Assembly (NCBI RefSeq): GCF_038024875.1
Contig: NZ_CP136136.1
Coordinates: 186,001 to 250,000, forward strand
From: Gordonia rubripertincta
Lineage (GTDB): Bacteria; Actinomycetota; Actinomycetes; Mycobacteriales; Mycobacteriaceae
Reading direction: 5' to 3'
Length of the DNA stretch: 64,000 nt
Part shown: positions 26,249 to 35,202 of the stretch, one piece after another
Layout of the letters: each line of letters opens with the position of its first letter
Position numbering within the stretch: the stretch's first letter is position 1
Notes under the pieces: generated by a model
The model's input: only the letters and a program-made list of their open reading frames with translations
Databases searched by the model: none
What the model was told of the DNA's origin: nothing
Position numbers and translations under genes: made by a program

Positions 26249-27658
26249 CTACCTCCCGCCATGTTCGGGGTCGGTCAGCGCGAGGAACACCTCGTCCAGT
26301 GAGGGGCGCCGCATCGCGACGTCCGACAGCTGGATCGAGGCATCCGTGGTGCGACGGATGACCTCGACCAGTGTTTCTGTCCCGCGCGGGGCGGGGACGG
26401 ACACGGCGTGATCGTCGCTGTGCGCCGAGCCATCCGGAATGAGGTCGGCCAGAACCTCCAGCATGCGCGGCAAGTCGTCGGCGTGAGCCGGGGTGACCTC
26501 GCAATACGCGGCGCCGGTGGCCTCCTTGAGCGCGTCGGAGGTGCCCTGGGCGATCACGTGCCCCTTGTCGATGACCACGATGTTGTCCGACAGCACGTCT
26601 GCCTCTTCGAGGTACTGGGTGGTGAGGAGGATCGTGACGCCTTCGTCGCGGAGACGTCCGACGAGTGACCACACCTCGAGCCGGCTGCGGGGATCGAGGC
26701 CGGTTGTCGGTTCGTCGAGGAATACCACCTTGGGCGACGTGACGAGGCCACACGCGATGTCGATGCGCCGACGCATACCGCCCGAGTACTGGCCGACACG
26801 CTTGCCGGCCGCATCCGCCAGACCGAAGGTCTCGAGCAGCTCCGCGGCCCGGGACTTCGCGGCGGACTTGGAGAGTCCGAGCAGTCGGCCGAACAGAATC
26901 AGGTTCTCGCGGCCGGTGAGTGACTCATCCAGTGCGGCGAACTGCCCGGTCAGCATGATCGACCGGCGAACCGCAGCCGAATCGGCGACGACATCGTACC
27001 CGTTGACAGTGGCGGAGCCCCCGTCCGGTTTGAGGAGGGTGCACAGCATGTTCACCGTGGTCGTTTTGCCAGCGCCATTGGGCCCGAGGAGCGCGACGAT
27101 GCTTCCCGCCGGAACAGAGAAGCTCACGTCCCGCACCGCGAGCGTGTCCTTGAAACTCTTCTGTAGGTTCTTGACCTCGATCGCGGGAGCACTCACCGGC
27201 GCATCCGGTTCGGAGTCTCGCAACCTGCTGGATCCCACGTCGATGCTGTCTTTCGGTTGATGTTGACCCATATGGGGCTCGGACGAGTCACCCGCCCCAT
27301 CGTCCGGCGACGGCGACGTAATGGTTCGAGACTCAGCCCTCCGGTCCGCGCTCGTAGGCGCGGACAATCGCGTGGTCGGCGCTTGGTCCGCTCGGTCTGT
27401 ATGCGACTCCCCGGGCAGATCGTGCTCATCCGCCAGATGCTCCGGTCCGCTGGTCCAGGCGCCGAGTCGCTCGTTCTCCAGGCGCCACTCCCGTAGCTTT
27501 GCCGCCACGTCATCCGAACCATCGCCCGGGGGCTCGGAGTCGATCCGCTCCTCTGGCGGGTTCCCCTCATCGAGCCGCCGATGCCGGGGTTGGTGCATGG
27601 CATCCGAGGGTTGCTGACCACCGGCCACGGGCATCTCTTCTTTCAGTCGGCTTCTCAC
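26249..27658 (-). CDS. Daunorubicin-resistance-type ABC transporter ATP-binding protein, DrrA-like
   Basis: This ATPase energises the exporter. Walker A GPNGAGKTTT, signature QYSGGMRRRIDIA, Walker B VVFLDEPTTGLD and the switch-His region TTQYLEEAD are all visible. They are followed by the extra C-terminal domain typical of DrrA proteins. The longest frame gives 469 residues, of which the first 150 or so are polar, acidic and probably disordered. An internal ATG at 27271 would give 340 residues, closer to the usual length of about 330, so the true start is uncertain. The gene heads the minus-strand exporter/NRPS cluster and faces the divergent glycosyltransferase gene. Confidence 0.88.
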   Translation of the reverse strand: MRSRLKEEMPVAGGQQPSDAMHQPRHRRLDEGNPPEERIDSEPPGDGSDDVAAKLREWRLENERLGAWTSGPEHLADEHDLPGESHTDRADQAPTTRLSAPTSADRRAESRTITSPSPDDGAGDSSEPHMGQHQPKDSIDVGSSRLRDSEPDAPVSAPAIEVKNLQKSFKDTLAVRDVSFSVPAGSIVALLGPNGAGKTTTVNMLCTLLKPDGGSATVNGYDVVADSAAVRRSIMLTGQFAALDESLTGRENLILFGRLLGLSKSAAKSRAAELLETFGLADAAGKRVGQYSGGMRRRIDIACGLVTSPKVVFLDEPTTGLDPRSRLEVWSLVGRLRDEGVTILLTTQYLEEADVLSDNIVVIDKGHVIAQGTSDALKEATGAAYCEVTPAHADDLPRMLEVLADLIPDGSAHSDDHAVSVPAPRGTETLVEVIRRTTDASIQLSDVAMRRPSLDEVFLALTDPEHGGR

Positions 27659-28130
27659 TAGGCATCCGCGAACTTAACCCGGACGCACACACCAGCCTAT
27701 CCATCGCGAGACTGGAGACAACGCAGCGACAGTCGTTTCACAACGGTCAGGCGCGTGCGTCCGTCTACTTATCGTCCCGGATAGCCGTCCATTCGCTAGG
27801 TCCACACCGCTTGCCTCAAGCGCACCGTACACTCCGCATGCGAGGCCCAGGGACGCCACACTCGAGATGAAGCACCTTTCTTCCGTCTCGCGAACCCCTT
27901 TTGCAGGAGGTAACGCCGAAGAATACGGCTTTGCGGAAATCGAAGTGGTGCGACAGATTACATCGCGAACGACACCGTATCGGGCCGTTCGCGATGGCCC
28001 GACGGCTATGATGCAGCATATCTATGACAGCGAGTCTGGCGATCTTCAACCCGGCGCTGCCACTCTGCCGTAGCGGCATGCCGTCGTGGAAAGTTCGTTA
28101 TCGGCACAGGCAGAAATATGAGGACCTCAC
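27659..28130. promoter_or_regulatory. Divergent intergenic region, exporter/glycosyltransferase
   Basis: These 472 bases separate two divergently transcribed genes, so they should contain both promoters. Open frames inside it are short and look like chance. Composition becomes more A/T-rich towards the glycosyltransferase. No operator or hairpin could be identified with confidence. Confidence 0.4.
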
Positions 28131-28874
28131 GTGACCAAAGAACTACTGATTGGCGTTCCTGTATTCGGACAAATCGAGTACACCCACGCACTTGTGTCCG
28201 ACCTAATCCGGGAAGGCGCTGATTTCGTAATCATCGATAACAAGGGCGACTACACCCGGCTGGCGGACGAAAGGGTGGAACACCCCGGTAGGAATCTCGG
28301 GTGGGCCGGAGGTTCAAACTTTGGTTTCCGACTCGCGTTCTCGGAGGGGTACCAGAACGCGGTGACCCTGAACAATGACACCCGCATCTCCGTTGGATAC
28401 GTTGACGCCCTCTTGGACTCGGCTCTGCCCGCCGACCGCGGCCTGGTGACGGCGGTGTACGACGACGAAATGGCGCATCGGATGATGCTCGCGGACTACA
28501 GGGGACCCGCCGACCAATACATCCCGGCGAACAGATTTCGGGAGGTGCCGTTTGTCGACGGCACCGGACTCTTGATTACACGCGAAGCGTGGCGGGCCGT
28601 CGGAAGCCTGGACGAACGCACGTTCGGAACATATGCGTGGGGTGCAGACCTCGACCTATCACTACGAGTTCGGCAAGCCGGATTCAAGATCTACGTAACT
28701 GAAAGGGGCTTCCTAAACCATCTCGGCCAGAGAACGGCAACCGCTTCCAAGTCGCGATTTTCCTATCAGTTGAGTTCATTCCGTCAGATGAAGCAAGGCA
28801 TGCGTCGCATCGGGTTGAACGGTCAGATCCGCGCCGATTCAAAGTTGCCGGTCGTCACCAGATCATTCGAGTAG
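28131..28874 (+). CDS. Family 2 glycosyltransferase (rhamnosyltransferase-like)
   Basis: This predicted protein is 247 residues long. It shows GT2 (GT-A fold) features: a nucleotide-sugar loop (VIIDNKGDY), NPGRNLGWAGGSN-like residues (HPGRNLGWAGG), a metal-site-like TLNNDTR, a FVDGTGLLITREAW acceptor region and GADLDLSLRVRQAGF. It probably transfers a sugar to a lipid, glycan or peptide. The start is a GTG with AGGA about eight bases upstream. The gene is noticeably richer in A/T than the NRPS and sits beside tandem insertion sequences, which suggests it was acquired separately. It is about 250 residues, shorter than many rhamnosyltransferases (about 300). A role in decorating the NRPS product is possible but unproven. 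Confidence 0.8.
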   Translation: MTKELLIGVPVFGQIEYTHALVSDLIREGADFVIIDNKGDYTRLADERVEHPGRNLGWAGGSNFGFRLAFSEGYQNAVTLNNDTRISVGYVDALLDSALPADRGLVTAVYDDEMAHRMMLADYRGPADQYIPANRFREVPFVDGTGLLITREAWRAVGSLDERTFGTYAWGADLDLSLRVRQAGFKIYVTERGFLNHLGQRTATASKSRFSYQLSSFRQMKQGMRRIGLNGQIRADSKLPVVTRSFE

Positions 28875-29033
28875 CGGTAGGTGCGCTCGCGCGTACACAA
28901 ACGCGGAACTCGTGGCGGAACGGCCTTCTCAAAGTCAGTCCTGATGACTGCACGAACGCACCACTATCGCCCGGGTCGACCGAGAAACGCGTCTGACGGG
29001 CGATGCCGAGACGGCAAGCCCTTGTCTGAAACC

Positions 29034-30519
29034 GGCTCTTCCTGATTCAGAGTGCGTGCAAGCGTTCTGCCAGGCCGCCGGAGTGGATAAGTGACCGCAA
29101 GATGTAGTGGTTGAGGTTGCGGAAGCCCAGGGCGATGCCACGCAGGTGTTCCAGGCGGCCGTTGATCGCTTCAACGGGCCCGTTGGAGGCGCCGGTGTCG
29201 AAGTAGGCCAGGATCTCGGCACGTGTCGGCCCACAACGAGCGGCCGAGCTGGGCGAGTTCGAGCAGACCGGCCGGCAGGCCGGTGTGGATCTTCTTGAGG
29301 ACCTTGTACATCAAGACCTTCCCGTCCCGCTTGCGTTCCTGGTCGTAGGCCTCGATCAACTGTTGGTAGATCGCGTAGCTGATCGCGACGGCGAGATGGT
29401 CCTCGTGGGCTTCCAGACCCGAGCGCAGTCGGGTCTTCTGCTTGTCGGTGAGTAACCCGATGCGGGTCAGCAGGGTGCGGCGGATACCGAACAGCGGATC
29501 CCCGGACCGACCCCGGTGCCCGCACGTATCCTGTTGCACGCGTTGACGACACAACGTCAGCTTCTGCGCTGCCAAATGGATCACGTGGAACGGATCCATC
29601 ACCGGCCGCGCCTTCTCGAGCGCTTCGGCGGTGGCGGTGCGATACCCAGTGAACCCATCCATCGCCACCACCCGGATGCGGTCACGAAACGACTGATCGC
29701 GGGCACCGAGCCAGTCGGCAAGGGCGGCCTTGGATCGGCCGGCGACCATGTCCAACAACCTGGCTGGGCCAGTCCCGTCCACGACCGGGGTGAGGTCGAC
29801 CAACACGGTCACGAAACTCGAATTACCCGTGCCGCGAACATGTTTCCACTTGTGCTCGTCGACCCCGAGAACTCGGACACCAGCCAGACGGGCCGGCGCC
29901 GAGGCCAGGGTGTGGGCCGCATCCAGGGCCAGGGTGTTGACGGTGTTCCAACTCAACCCGACCGAGGCCGCGACCGCCGACACGCTCATCTTGTCGACAA
30001 TCATCCGCCGCATGATCCAAGCAGTGGTGCGGCGGGTGACCTGGGCTCGCGGAGCCACGATCGAGCTGATGTCGGCCCGAAACACCGACGTGGCGCACCC
30101 AGCGTTGGTGCAGGCGTAACGCGGCACCTTCACGTGCAGACGAGTCGGATGCCCGACGATCGGCAGATCCGCGACCTCCCGATCCACATGGTCACGCAGC
30201 CGACCGGCCTGCCCGCACCTGGGACACCCATCCTGAGGGGCCAGGACCTGGCAGAACACGTGGGTGCGGTCCTCGCCGTCGAGGGCTGCGTCGGTGATCG
30301 TCACCCCGAGCTCGATGGTGCGGCAAATGGTGTCGGCAATAGCGCTACGCTGCAACATGGGTCCTGTTGTGTCCGGGTGGGTGTGTGAGAGCTTCCATCC
30401 TCACACCACAGGACCCGCCTATATCTCCAGGCTCACCGCCCATCACCCCGCGATCTTGCTCACCCCTACATCTTGTGGTCGCAAGAACCTGTTCCACGCA
30501 CCGTCAATCAGGAAGAGCC
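29034..30519 (-). mobile_element. ISL3-family insertion sequence, copy 1
   Basis: This 1486-bp element is bounded by imperfect terminal inverted repeats of about 25 bp. The left end starts GGCTCTTCCTGATT, and the right end is its complement ending AATCAGGAAGAGCC. It holds one transposase gene on the minus strand. An 8-bp direct target repeat, which the family normally makes, cannot be recognised around this copy because a second copy follows after only five bases (ACTGA). Confidence 0.9.
29047..30358 (-). CDS. ISL3-family transposase, copy 1 (frameshifted)
   Basis: This DDE transposase has an N-terminal zinc-finger-like region (CQVLAPQDGCPRCG, later CTNAGC), a helix-turn-helix segment and the catalytic core (VLGVDEHKWKH, VVAMDGFTGY, MDPFHVIHLA). 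The main frame reads 395 residues and ends at RRLQRAR. A one-base shift near 29222-29232 (a CCC run on the plus strand) restores AEILAYFDTGASNGPVEAIN and the natural end at LHAL, for about 437 residues. The restored part contains the conserved Glu of the ISL3 DDE triad. As sequenced the enzyme should therefore be inactive, unless ribosomes shift frame or the base is an error. Confidence 0.88.
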
Positions 30520-30524
30520 ACTGA

Positions 30525-32011
30525 GGCTCTTCCTGATTCAGAGTGCGTGCAAGCGTTCTGCCAGGCCGCCGGAGTGGATAAGTGACCGCAAGATGTAGTG
30601 GTTGAGGTTGCGGAAGCCCAGGGCGATGCCACGCAGGTGTTCCAGGCGTCCGTTGATCGCTTCAACGGGCCCGTTGGAGGCGCCGGTGTCGAAGTAGGCC
30701 AGGATCTCGGCACGTGTCGGCCCACAACGAGCGGCCGAGCTGGGCGAGTTCGAGCAGACCGGCCGGCAGGCCGGTGTGGATCTTCTTGAGGACCTTGTAC
30801 ATCAAGACCTTCCCGTCCCGCTTGCGTTCCTGGTCGTAGGCCTCGATCAACTGTTGGTAGATCGCGTAGCTGATCGCGACGGCGAGATGGTCCTCGTGGG
30901 CTTCCAGACCCGAGCGCAGTCGGGTCTTCTGCTTGTCGGTGAGTAACCCGATGCGGGTCAGCAGGGTGCGGCGGATACCGAACAGCGGATCCCCGGACCG
31001 ACCCCGGTGCCCGCACGTATCCTGTTGCACGCGTTGACGACACAACGTCAGCTTCTGCGCTGCCAAATGGATCACGTGGAACGGATCCATCACCGGCCGC
31101 GCCTTCTCGAGCGCTTCGGCGGTGGCGGTGCGATACCCAGTGAACCCATCCATCGCCACCACCCGGATGCGGTCACGAAACGACTGATCGCGGGCACCGA
31201 GCCAGTCGGCAAGGGCGGCCTTGGATCGGCCGGCGACCATGTCCAACAACCTGGCTGGGCCAGTCCCGTCCACGACCGGGGTGAGGTCGACCAACACGGT
31301 CACGAAACTCGAATTACCCGTGCCGCGAACATGTTTCCACTTGTGCTCGTCGACCCCGAGAACTCGGACACCAGCCAGACGGGCCGGCGCCGAGGCCAGG
31401 GTGTGGGCCGCATCCAGGGCCAGGGTGTTGACGGTGTTCCAACTCAACCCGACCGAGGCCGCGACCGCCGACACGCTCATCTTGTCGACAATCATCCGCC
31501 GCATGATCCAAGCAGTGCTGCGGCGGGTGACCTGGGCTCGCGGAGCCACGATCGAGCTGATGTCGGCCCGAAACACCGACGTGGCGCACCCAGCGTTGGT
31601 GCAGGCGTAACGCGGCACCTTCACGTGCAGACGAGTCGGATGCCCGACGATCGGCAGATCCGCGACCTCCCGATCCACATGGTCACGCAGCCGACCGGCC
31701 TGCCCGCACCTGGGACACCCATCCTGAGGGGCCAGGACCTGGCAGAACACGTGGGTGCGGTCCTCGCCGTCGAGGGCGGCATCGGTGATCGTCACCCCGA
31801 GCTCGATGGTGCGGCAAATGGTGTCGGCAATAGCGCTACGCTGCAACATGGGTCCTGTCGGTGTCGGGCTGATGGTGTGAGAACTTTCATCCTCACACCG
31901 CAGGACCCGCCTATACCTCCAGCGACACCGCCCATCACCCCGCGATCTTGCTCACCCCTACATCTTGTGGTCGCAAGAACCTGTTCCACGCACCGTCAAT
32001 CAGGAAGAGCC
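30525..32011 (-). mobile_element. ISL3-family insertion sequence, copy 2
   Basis: This second copy is 1487 bp, in the same orientation and head-to-tail with copy 1, with the same terminal repeats. The transposase regions of the two copies are almost identical. The non-coding right ends, about 31855-31950 versus 30364-30460, differ at many positions. The outermost flanks, AAACC left of copy 1 and GGTTT right of copy 2, extend the inverted repeats by five bases. The inner junction does not. Confidence 0.9.
30538..31849 (-). CDS. ISL3-family transposase, copy 2 (frameshifted)
   Basis: This is nearly identical to the copy 1 transposase (for example Thr to Ser within QVTRR-TAWIMRR). It has the same frameshift, near 30713-30723, which cuts the protein at RRLQRAR before the conserved SNGPVEAIN segment with the presumed catalytic Glu. 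The corrected length is about 437 residues, normal for the family. The shared lesion means either that one defective element duplicated in place, that the shift is functional, or that the consensus of the two repeats is wrong. Confidence 0.88.
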
Positions 32012-32381
32012 GGTTTATCGACCGCGTATGTGCGAGCAATGCATCTAGGGCAGAAAGTGTCGCAGCACCTCGCGGCATAACGGAGAACATCCTTTCACGT
32101 TCTGGTTGGAACAGGGGTCTGCATGATCACCAGAAGGGCAGGCCACATCATGGATCCACGAATACGCGACACGTGCTGCCCAAGGCAGATGGAAGACTAG
32201 CCTAGTTAATTACCATCGCTTACTAACCCCCCGTTGTCTACCATGCCGGAACGCATTCGGCATATCGAACCTAACTCCTCACGGAGTAACCGCGCATTTT
32301 CATGCAAGTCCAACTTCGACCTCACCCGCCGGGGCAGTGCAGCGGCGCCCGGCCTCCGGACAGCCATGGCAGACTCACACC
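32012..32381. other. Gene-free stretch downstream of the insertion sequences
   Basis: These 370 bases lie between IS copy 2 and the acetyltransferase gene. They are A/T-richer than the surroundings and have no convincing coding frame or RNA gene. They probably hold the promoter of the acetyltransferase and remains of the original insertion target. Confidence 0.4.
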
Positions 32382-32786
32382 GTGACCCAGGAGACGGCCA
32401 ACGCAGACAAGTCGACCACCGACAAGACCGGTGCGCCGACGTCGGTGCGCGACAACACCTCGGCCCGGCGCTACGAGATCACCGTCGACGGCACCACCGA
32501 CGGTGTCGTCGCGGGTTTCGCAGAGTATCGGGACCGCGCCGACGGTTCGGGCACGGACACCGAGCGGGTCTTCTTCCACACGGAGGTAGCCGAAGAATTC
32601 GGCGGCCGGGGACTTGCGACGATCCTGGTTCGCGAAGCGCTCGACGACGCACGGTCGCGCGGGCTCGTCATCGTGGGGGTTTGCCCCCTCGTCGGGGCCT
32701 TCCTGAAAAAGCATCCGGAGTACGCCGGTGCCACGCGACCGGTCACTCGCGACGTCCTGACCTGGCTGCGAGGTCAGCAGACCTGA
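32382..32786 (+). CDS. Small GNAT-like N-acetyltransferase (YjdJ/Gtn-type domain)
   Basis: This 134-residue protein matches the short GNAT-like fold with a compact acetyl-CoA site. After an N-terminal polar stretch come YEITVDG, a beta segment with RVFFHTEV, the acetyl-CoA loop EFGGRGLATILVREALDDA, and the family-typical VCPLVGAFLKKHPEY. Members are predicted acyl-CoA acetyltransferases with unknown substrate. The GTG at 32382 gives the normal size. An in-frame ATG at 32337 would add 15 residues that look non-native. It is convergent with, and only ten bases from, the end of the membrane-partner gene at 32797. Confidence 0.8.
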   Translation: MTQETANADKSTTDKTGAPTSVRDNTSARRYEITVDGTTDGVVAGFAEYRDRADGSGTDTERVFFHTEVAEEFGGRGLATILVREALDDARSRGLVIVGVCPLVGAFLKKHPEYAGATRPVTRDVLTWLRGQQT

Positions 32787-32796
32787 GGGGTCGCCC

Positions 32797-33955
32797 TCAG
32801 GCCGGGGCGACCGGGCCCGTGGCGGTCCCCGAGGTGCCCACATCACCCGCGGGAGTGCTGTCGACGCTGACACTGCCATCCCGCTGGACTTCCACCCGGC
32901 GCATGCGCAGGCCGACGTCGACCACGATCGACGCGAGCACGTCCCGTCCCGCCGGCAGGATGCGGGCGGTGACACTGCCGTGGTCCGCAGATGTCGCCGC
33001 GACAGCGGTCAACTCCTCGACGAGCATCCGACGTGCGAGGCTCCCGGGCGTGGATTCGTCGGCGAGGTCGTCTGACGCGTAGTCGTCGAGGGCGCCGTCG
33101 TCGAGCAATCGCACGGAGATACCGAGTCGGCGTACTGCCCATACCGCCTCACCCACCTCGGGCGCGTCCCAGCCGGGTGCGCGGATGGTGTCGCGGAGCT
33201 GCGCCTCCGTCAGGCGTACGTCGCGCGCCTCCTCCGGGCCGAATTCGTGTCCGCCGGCGATCTGCTCCAGGATCGGGCGTGCGCCCGCGTCGAGACGCTC
33301 GAGCTGCCTTCTCCGTTCGTCGGCCGACGCCGCCGTCGCGGCCTCCTCCGCCGCCTGCGCGAACGCCTGCTCCCGAAGGCTGCGGAGGCGGTCGGGCATC
33401 GGGATCGCCATGAGCCCGAACAGTGTTGCCAGCACCAGGACGGGATAACAGAACAGGGTGTTGCCGGCCCCGATCGCGTAGCCGATGCCGATGATCTCTC
33501 CACCGACCGCAGCCAGACCCGTGGCGCAGAACGCCCCCACCCCAGGCGAACAGCGGTCGCCGGTACAGCACCACCATGGCCAGGATGATCGTCAACGCCG
33601 AGCTCGCGGGGGTGGTCTGAAGGGTCAGGTACGTGTCGAGCGAGAGGGTCCAGAACGACGTCGCGAGTCCGGCGACGGTCAGGACGGTCACCACCGCGGC
33701 AGTGCCCCACGGCAGCGTCGTCCGGCCGTAGCGCATGAGCAGAGACGTGGCCACCACGAACAGGGCGAAACCCGTCGTCAGCGCGCCCCAGGTGCCCACC
33801 GATCGGATCTGCCAACCGGCGCCGATGGTCACGGCCACGTAGATCACCGCGAAGATGACGAGTGCTCGAACGAGCAGCGGCGAACCGAGCCCGAACAGAT
33901 TACCGGTCGTCTCGTCGAGGTCGATCGCTTCCTCGGGCACCGGGTGCGAGATCAC
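32797..33955 (-). CDS. Membrane partner of histidine kinase, cassette B (frameshifted)
   Basis: This protein of about 385 residues follows the kinase at 33952 with a GTGA overlap. The N-terminal half has several hydrophobic segments (for example LVIFAVIYVAVTIGAG). The C-terminal half is soluble and begins ERLDAGARPILEQIA, then EAQLRDTIRAPGWDAPEV and a final beta-rich region with TARILPAGRDVLASI. One extra base in a G-run near 33545-33549 splits it. The second part alone could start with GTG at 33540. I recognise no named family. The paralogue at 35199-36295 has the same architecture and gene neighbour, so the two proteins probably work with their kinases as sensors or regulators. Confidence 0.72.
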
Positions 33956-35202
33956 GGCCGCCTCCATTCGACGGTGACGACCGTGCCCTGACCCGGCGCG
34001 CTCTCGACCTCCGCGCCGCCGCCCGGCAGACCGGCCATCCGCGCGCGGATGCCGACCGCGATGCCGAATCGCCGCGGATCCACGACGTCGGGGTCGAATC
34101 CCACGCCGTCGTCGGTCACGGTCACCCTCGCGAAGCCGTCTCCGAACTCGGCGGTGACCGCGCAGCGCGCGTCCGGACCCGCATGCCGCACACAGTTCCG
34201 GGTCGCCTCGGCCACACAGTCGACCATGTTCTTGACGACCTGCGCCGGGTAGCTCGCCGCGGGTGACGAGATGACGTGCGCGCACGACGCGAGCCCGCTC
34301 GTCGAGGCGACGGTCTCCTCTATCCGCGAGGCGAACCTCCGAGCCGTGACCTCCGACGGCGGTACGGTGCTGCGGTCGAGTTCGTCGATCGCCGACGCCG
34401 CCTGCTCCGCGAGCCGCGGGTCCGGCGGTCCCTCCCGAACGGCCAGGAGAGTGGCGATCACGTGGTCGTGGATCAGCGCGGCGAACCGGGAACGCTCCGC
34501 CTCCTGCGCCGCGCCGGCAGCGGCCCGCGCTGTCATCGCGAGGACGGCGGGGTGCCGCGCATCGAGGGCGCGCACGTTGCGCACCGCGGCGAGAGCCACG
34601 GCCAGGAACACCCCGGCAAGCGCCGCGGACAGCGGCACACTCAGCAATTCGACGGGACGGAGTTCTCCGTAGCGCGCGATCTGATTGGCAGCGTGGACGG
34701 CGAAGGTGGCGACGACGAGGTTCGTCACGGCCAGGCCGGTCCGCAACATCACGACGAGTCCGAAGCTCGGCACCGACGGGAACTGCAACAGCCACACCGC
34801 CCAGCGGGCCTCCTCGTCCGGTTCGCCGAGCCAGGCCGGAAACCACAGAAGCGTCGCCGCGAGATAGCCCAGTGCGCAGGCACAGACCAGCCCCAGGAGG
34901 GCCCGCGGAACGGTCAGGAAGGTCGAGGCGACCAACAAGGCGGCGGGCACGACGACCAGCAGAAGGCTCACCGGCGTCCACCAGGACGCCGCGAGGTCGG
35001 CCCGCATCATCGCGACCGGGACCATCACGGCGCAGAAGGCGAGGAGTCCGCTTCCGACGAACCTGCACCCGATTCGCTTCTGACGGTCGAGATCGGACGA
35101 ATCCTCGCGGATACCGCGCCCCAGGCCTCGGCGAACACGATCGACGACACGCTCCGCGCGCACCTCGCCCACGGTGCTGTGGGACCGTGTCGTCGTGCTC
35201 AT
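33952..35202 (-). CDS. DesK-like sensor histidine kinase, cassette B
   Basis: This 416-residue membrane histidine kinase has five to six hydrophobic segments in its first 200 residues. A dimerisation/phosphoacceptor helix follows with FAALIHDHVIATLLAV (candidate His in IHDH), then a HATPase domain with N-box EATRNCVRHAG, G1 box DDGVGFDP and a GIAVGIRARM/GQGT lid region. The layout is that of HisKA_3 kinases, which normally pair with LuxR-type response regulators. None is encoded here. The ATG overlaps the stop of the preceding membrane partner (ATGA), and the stop overlaps the next gene's GTG. It shares its layout and motifs with the kinase at 36292, so the pair looks duplicated. Confidence 0.82.
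   Translation of the reverse strand: MSTTTRSHSTVGEVRAERVVDRVRRGLGRGIREDSSDLDRQKRIGCRFVGSGLLAFCAVMVPVAMMRADLAASWWTPVSLLLVVVPAALLVASTFLTVPRALLGLVCACALGYLAATLLWFPAWLGEPDEEARWAVWLLQFPSVPSFGLVVMLRTGLAVTNLVVATFAVHAANQIARYGELRPVELLSVPLSAALAGVFLAVALAAVRNVRALDARHPAVLAMTARAAAGAAQEAERSRFAALIHDHVIATLLAVREGPPDPRLAEQAASAIDELDRSTVPPSEVTARRFASRIEETVASTSGLASCAHVISSPAASYPAQVVKNMVDCVAEATRNCVRHAGPDARCAVTAEFGDGFARVTVTDDGVGFDPDVVDPRRFGIAVGIRARMAGLPGGGAEVESAPGQGTVVTVEWRRP

Noticed and set aside
28935..29552. Separate 205-codon gene at the left end of IS copy 1 (and its twin in copy 2)
   Set aside because: It is the wrong frame over the transposase C-terminus. The frame restoring SNGPVEAIN is the biologically sensible one.
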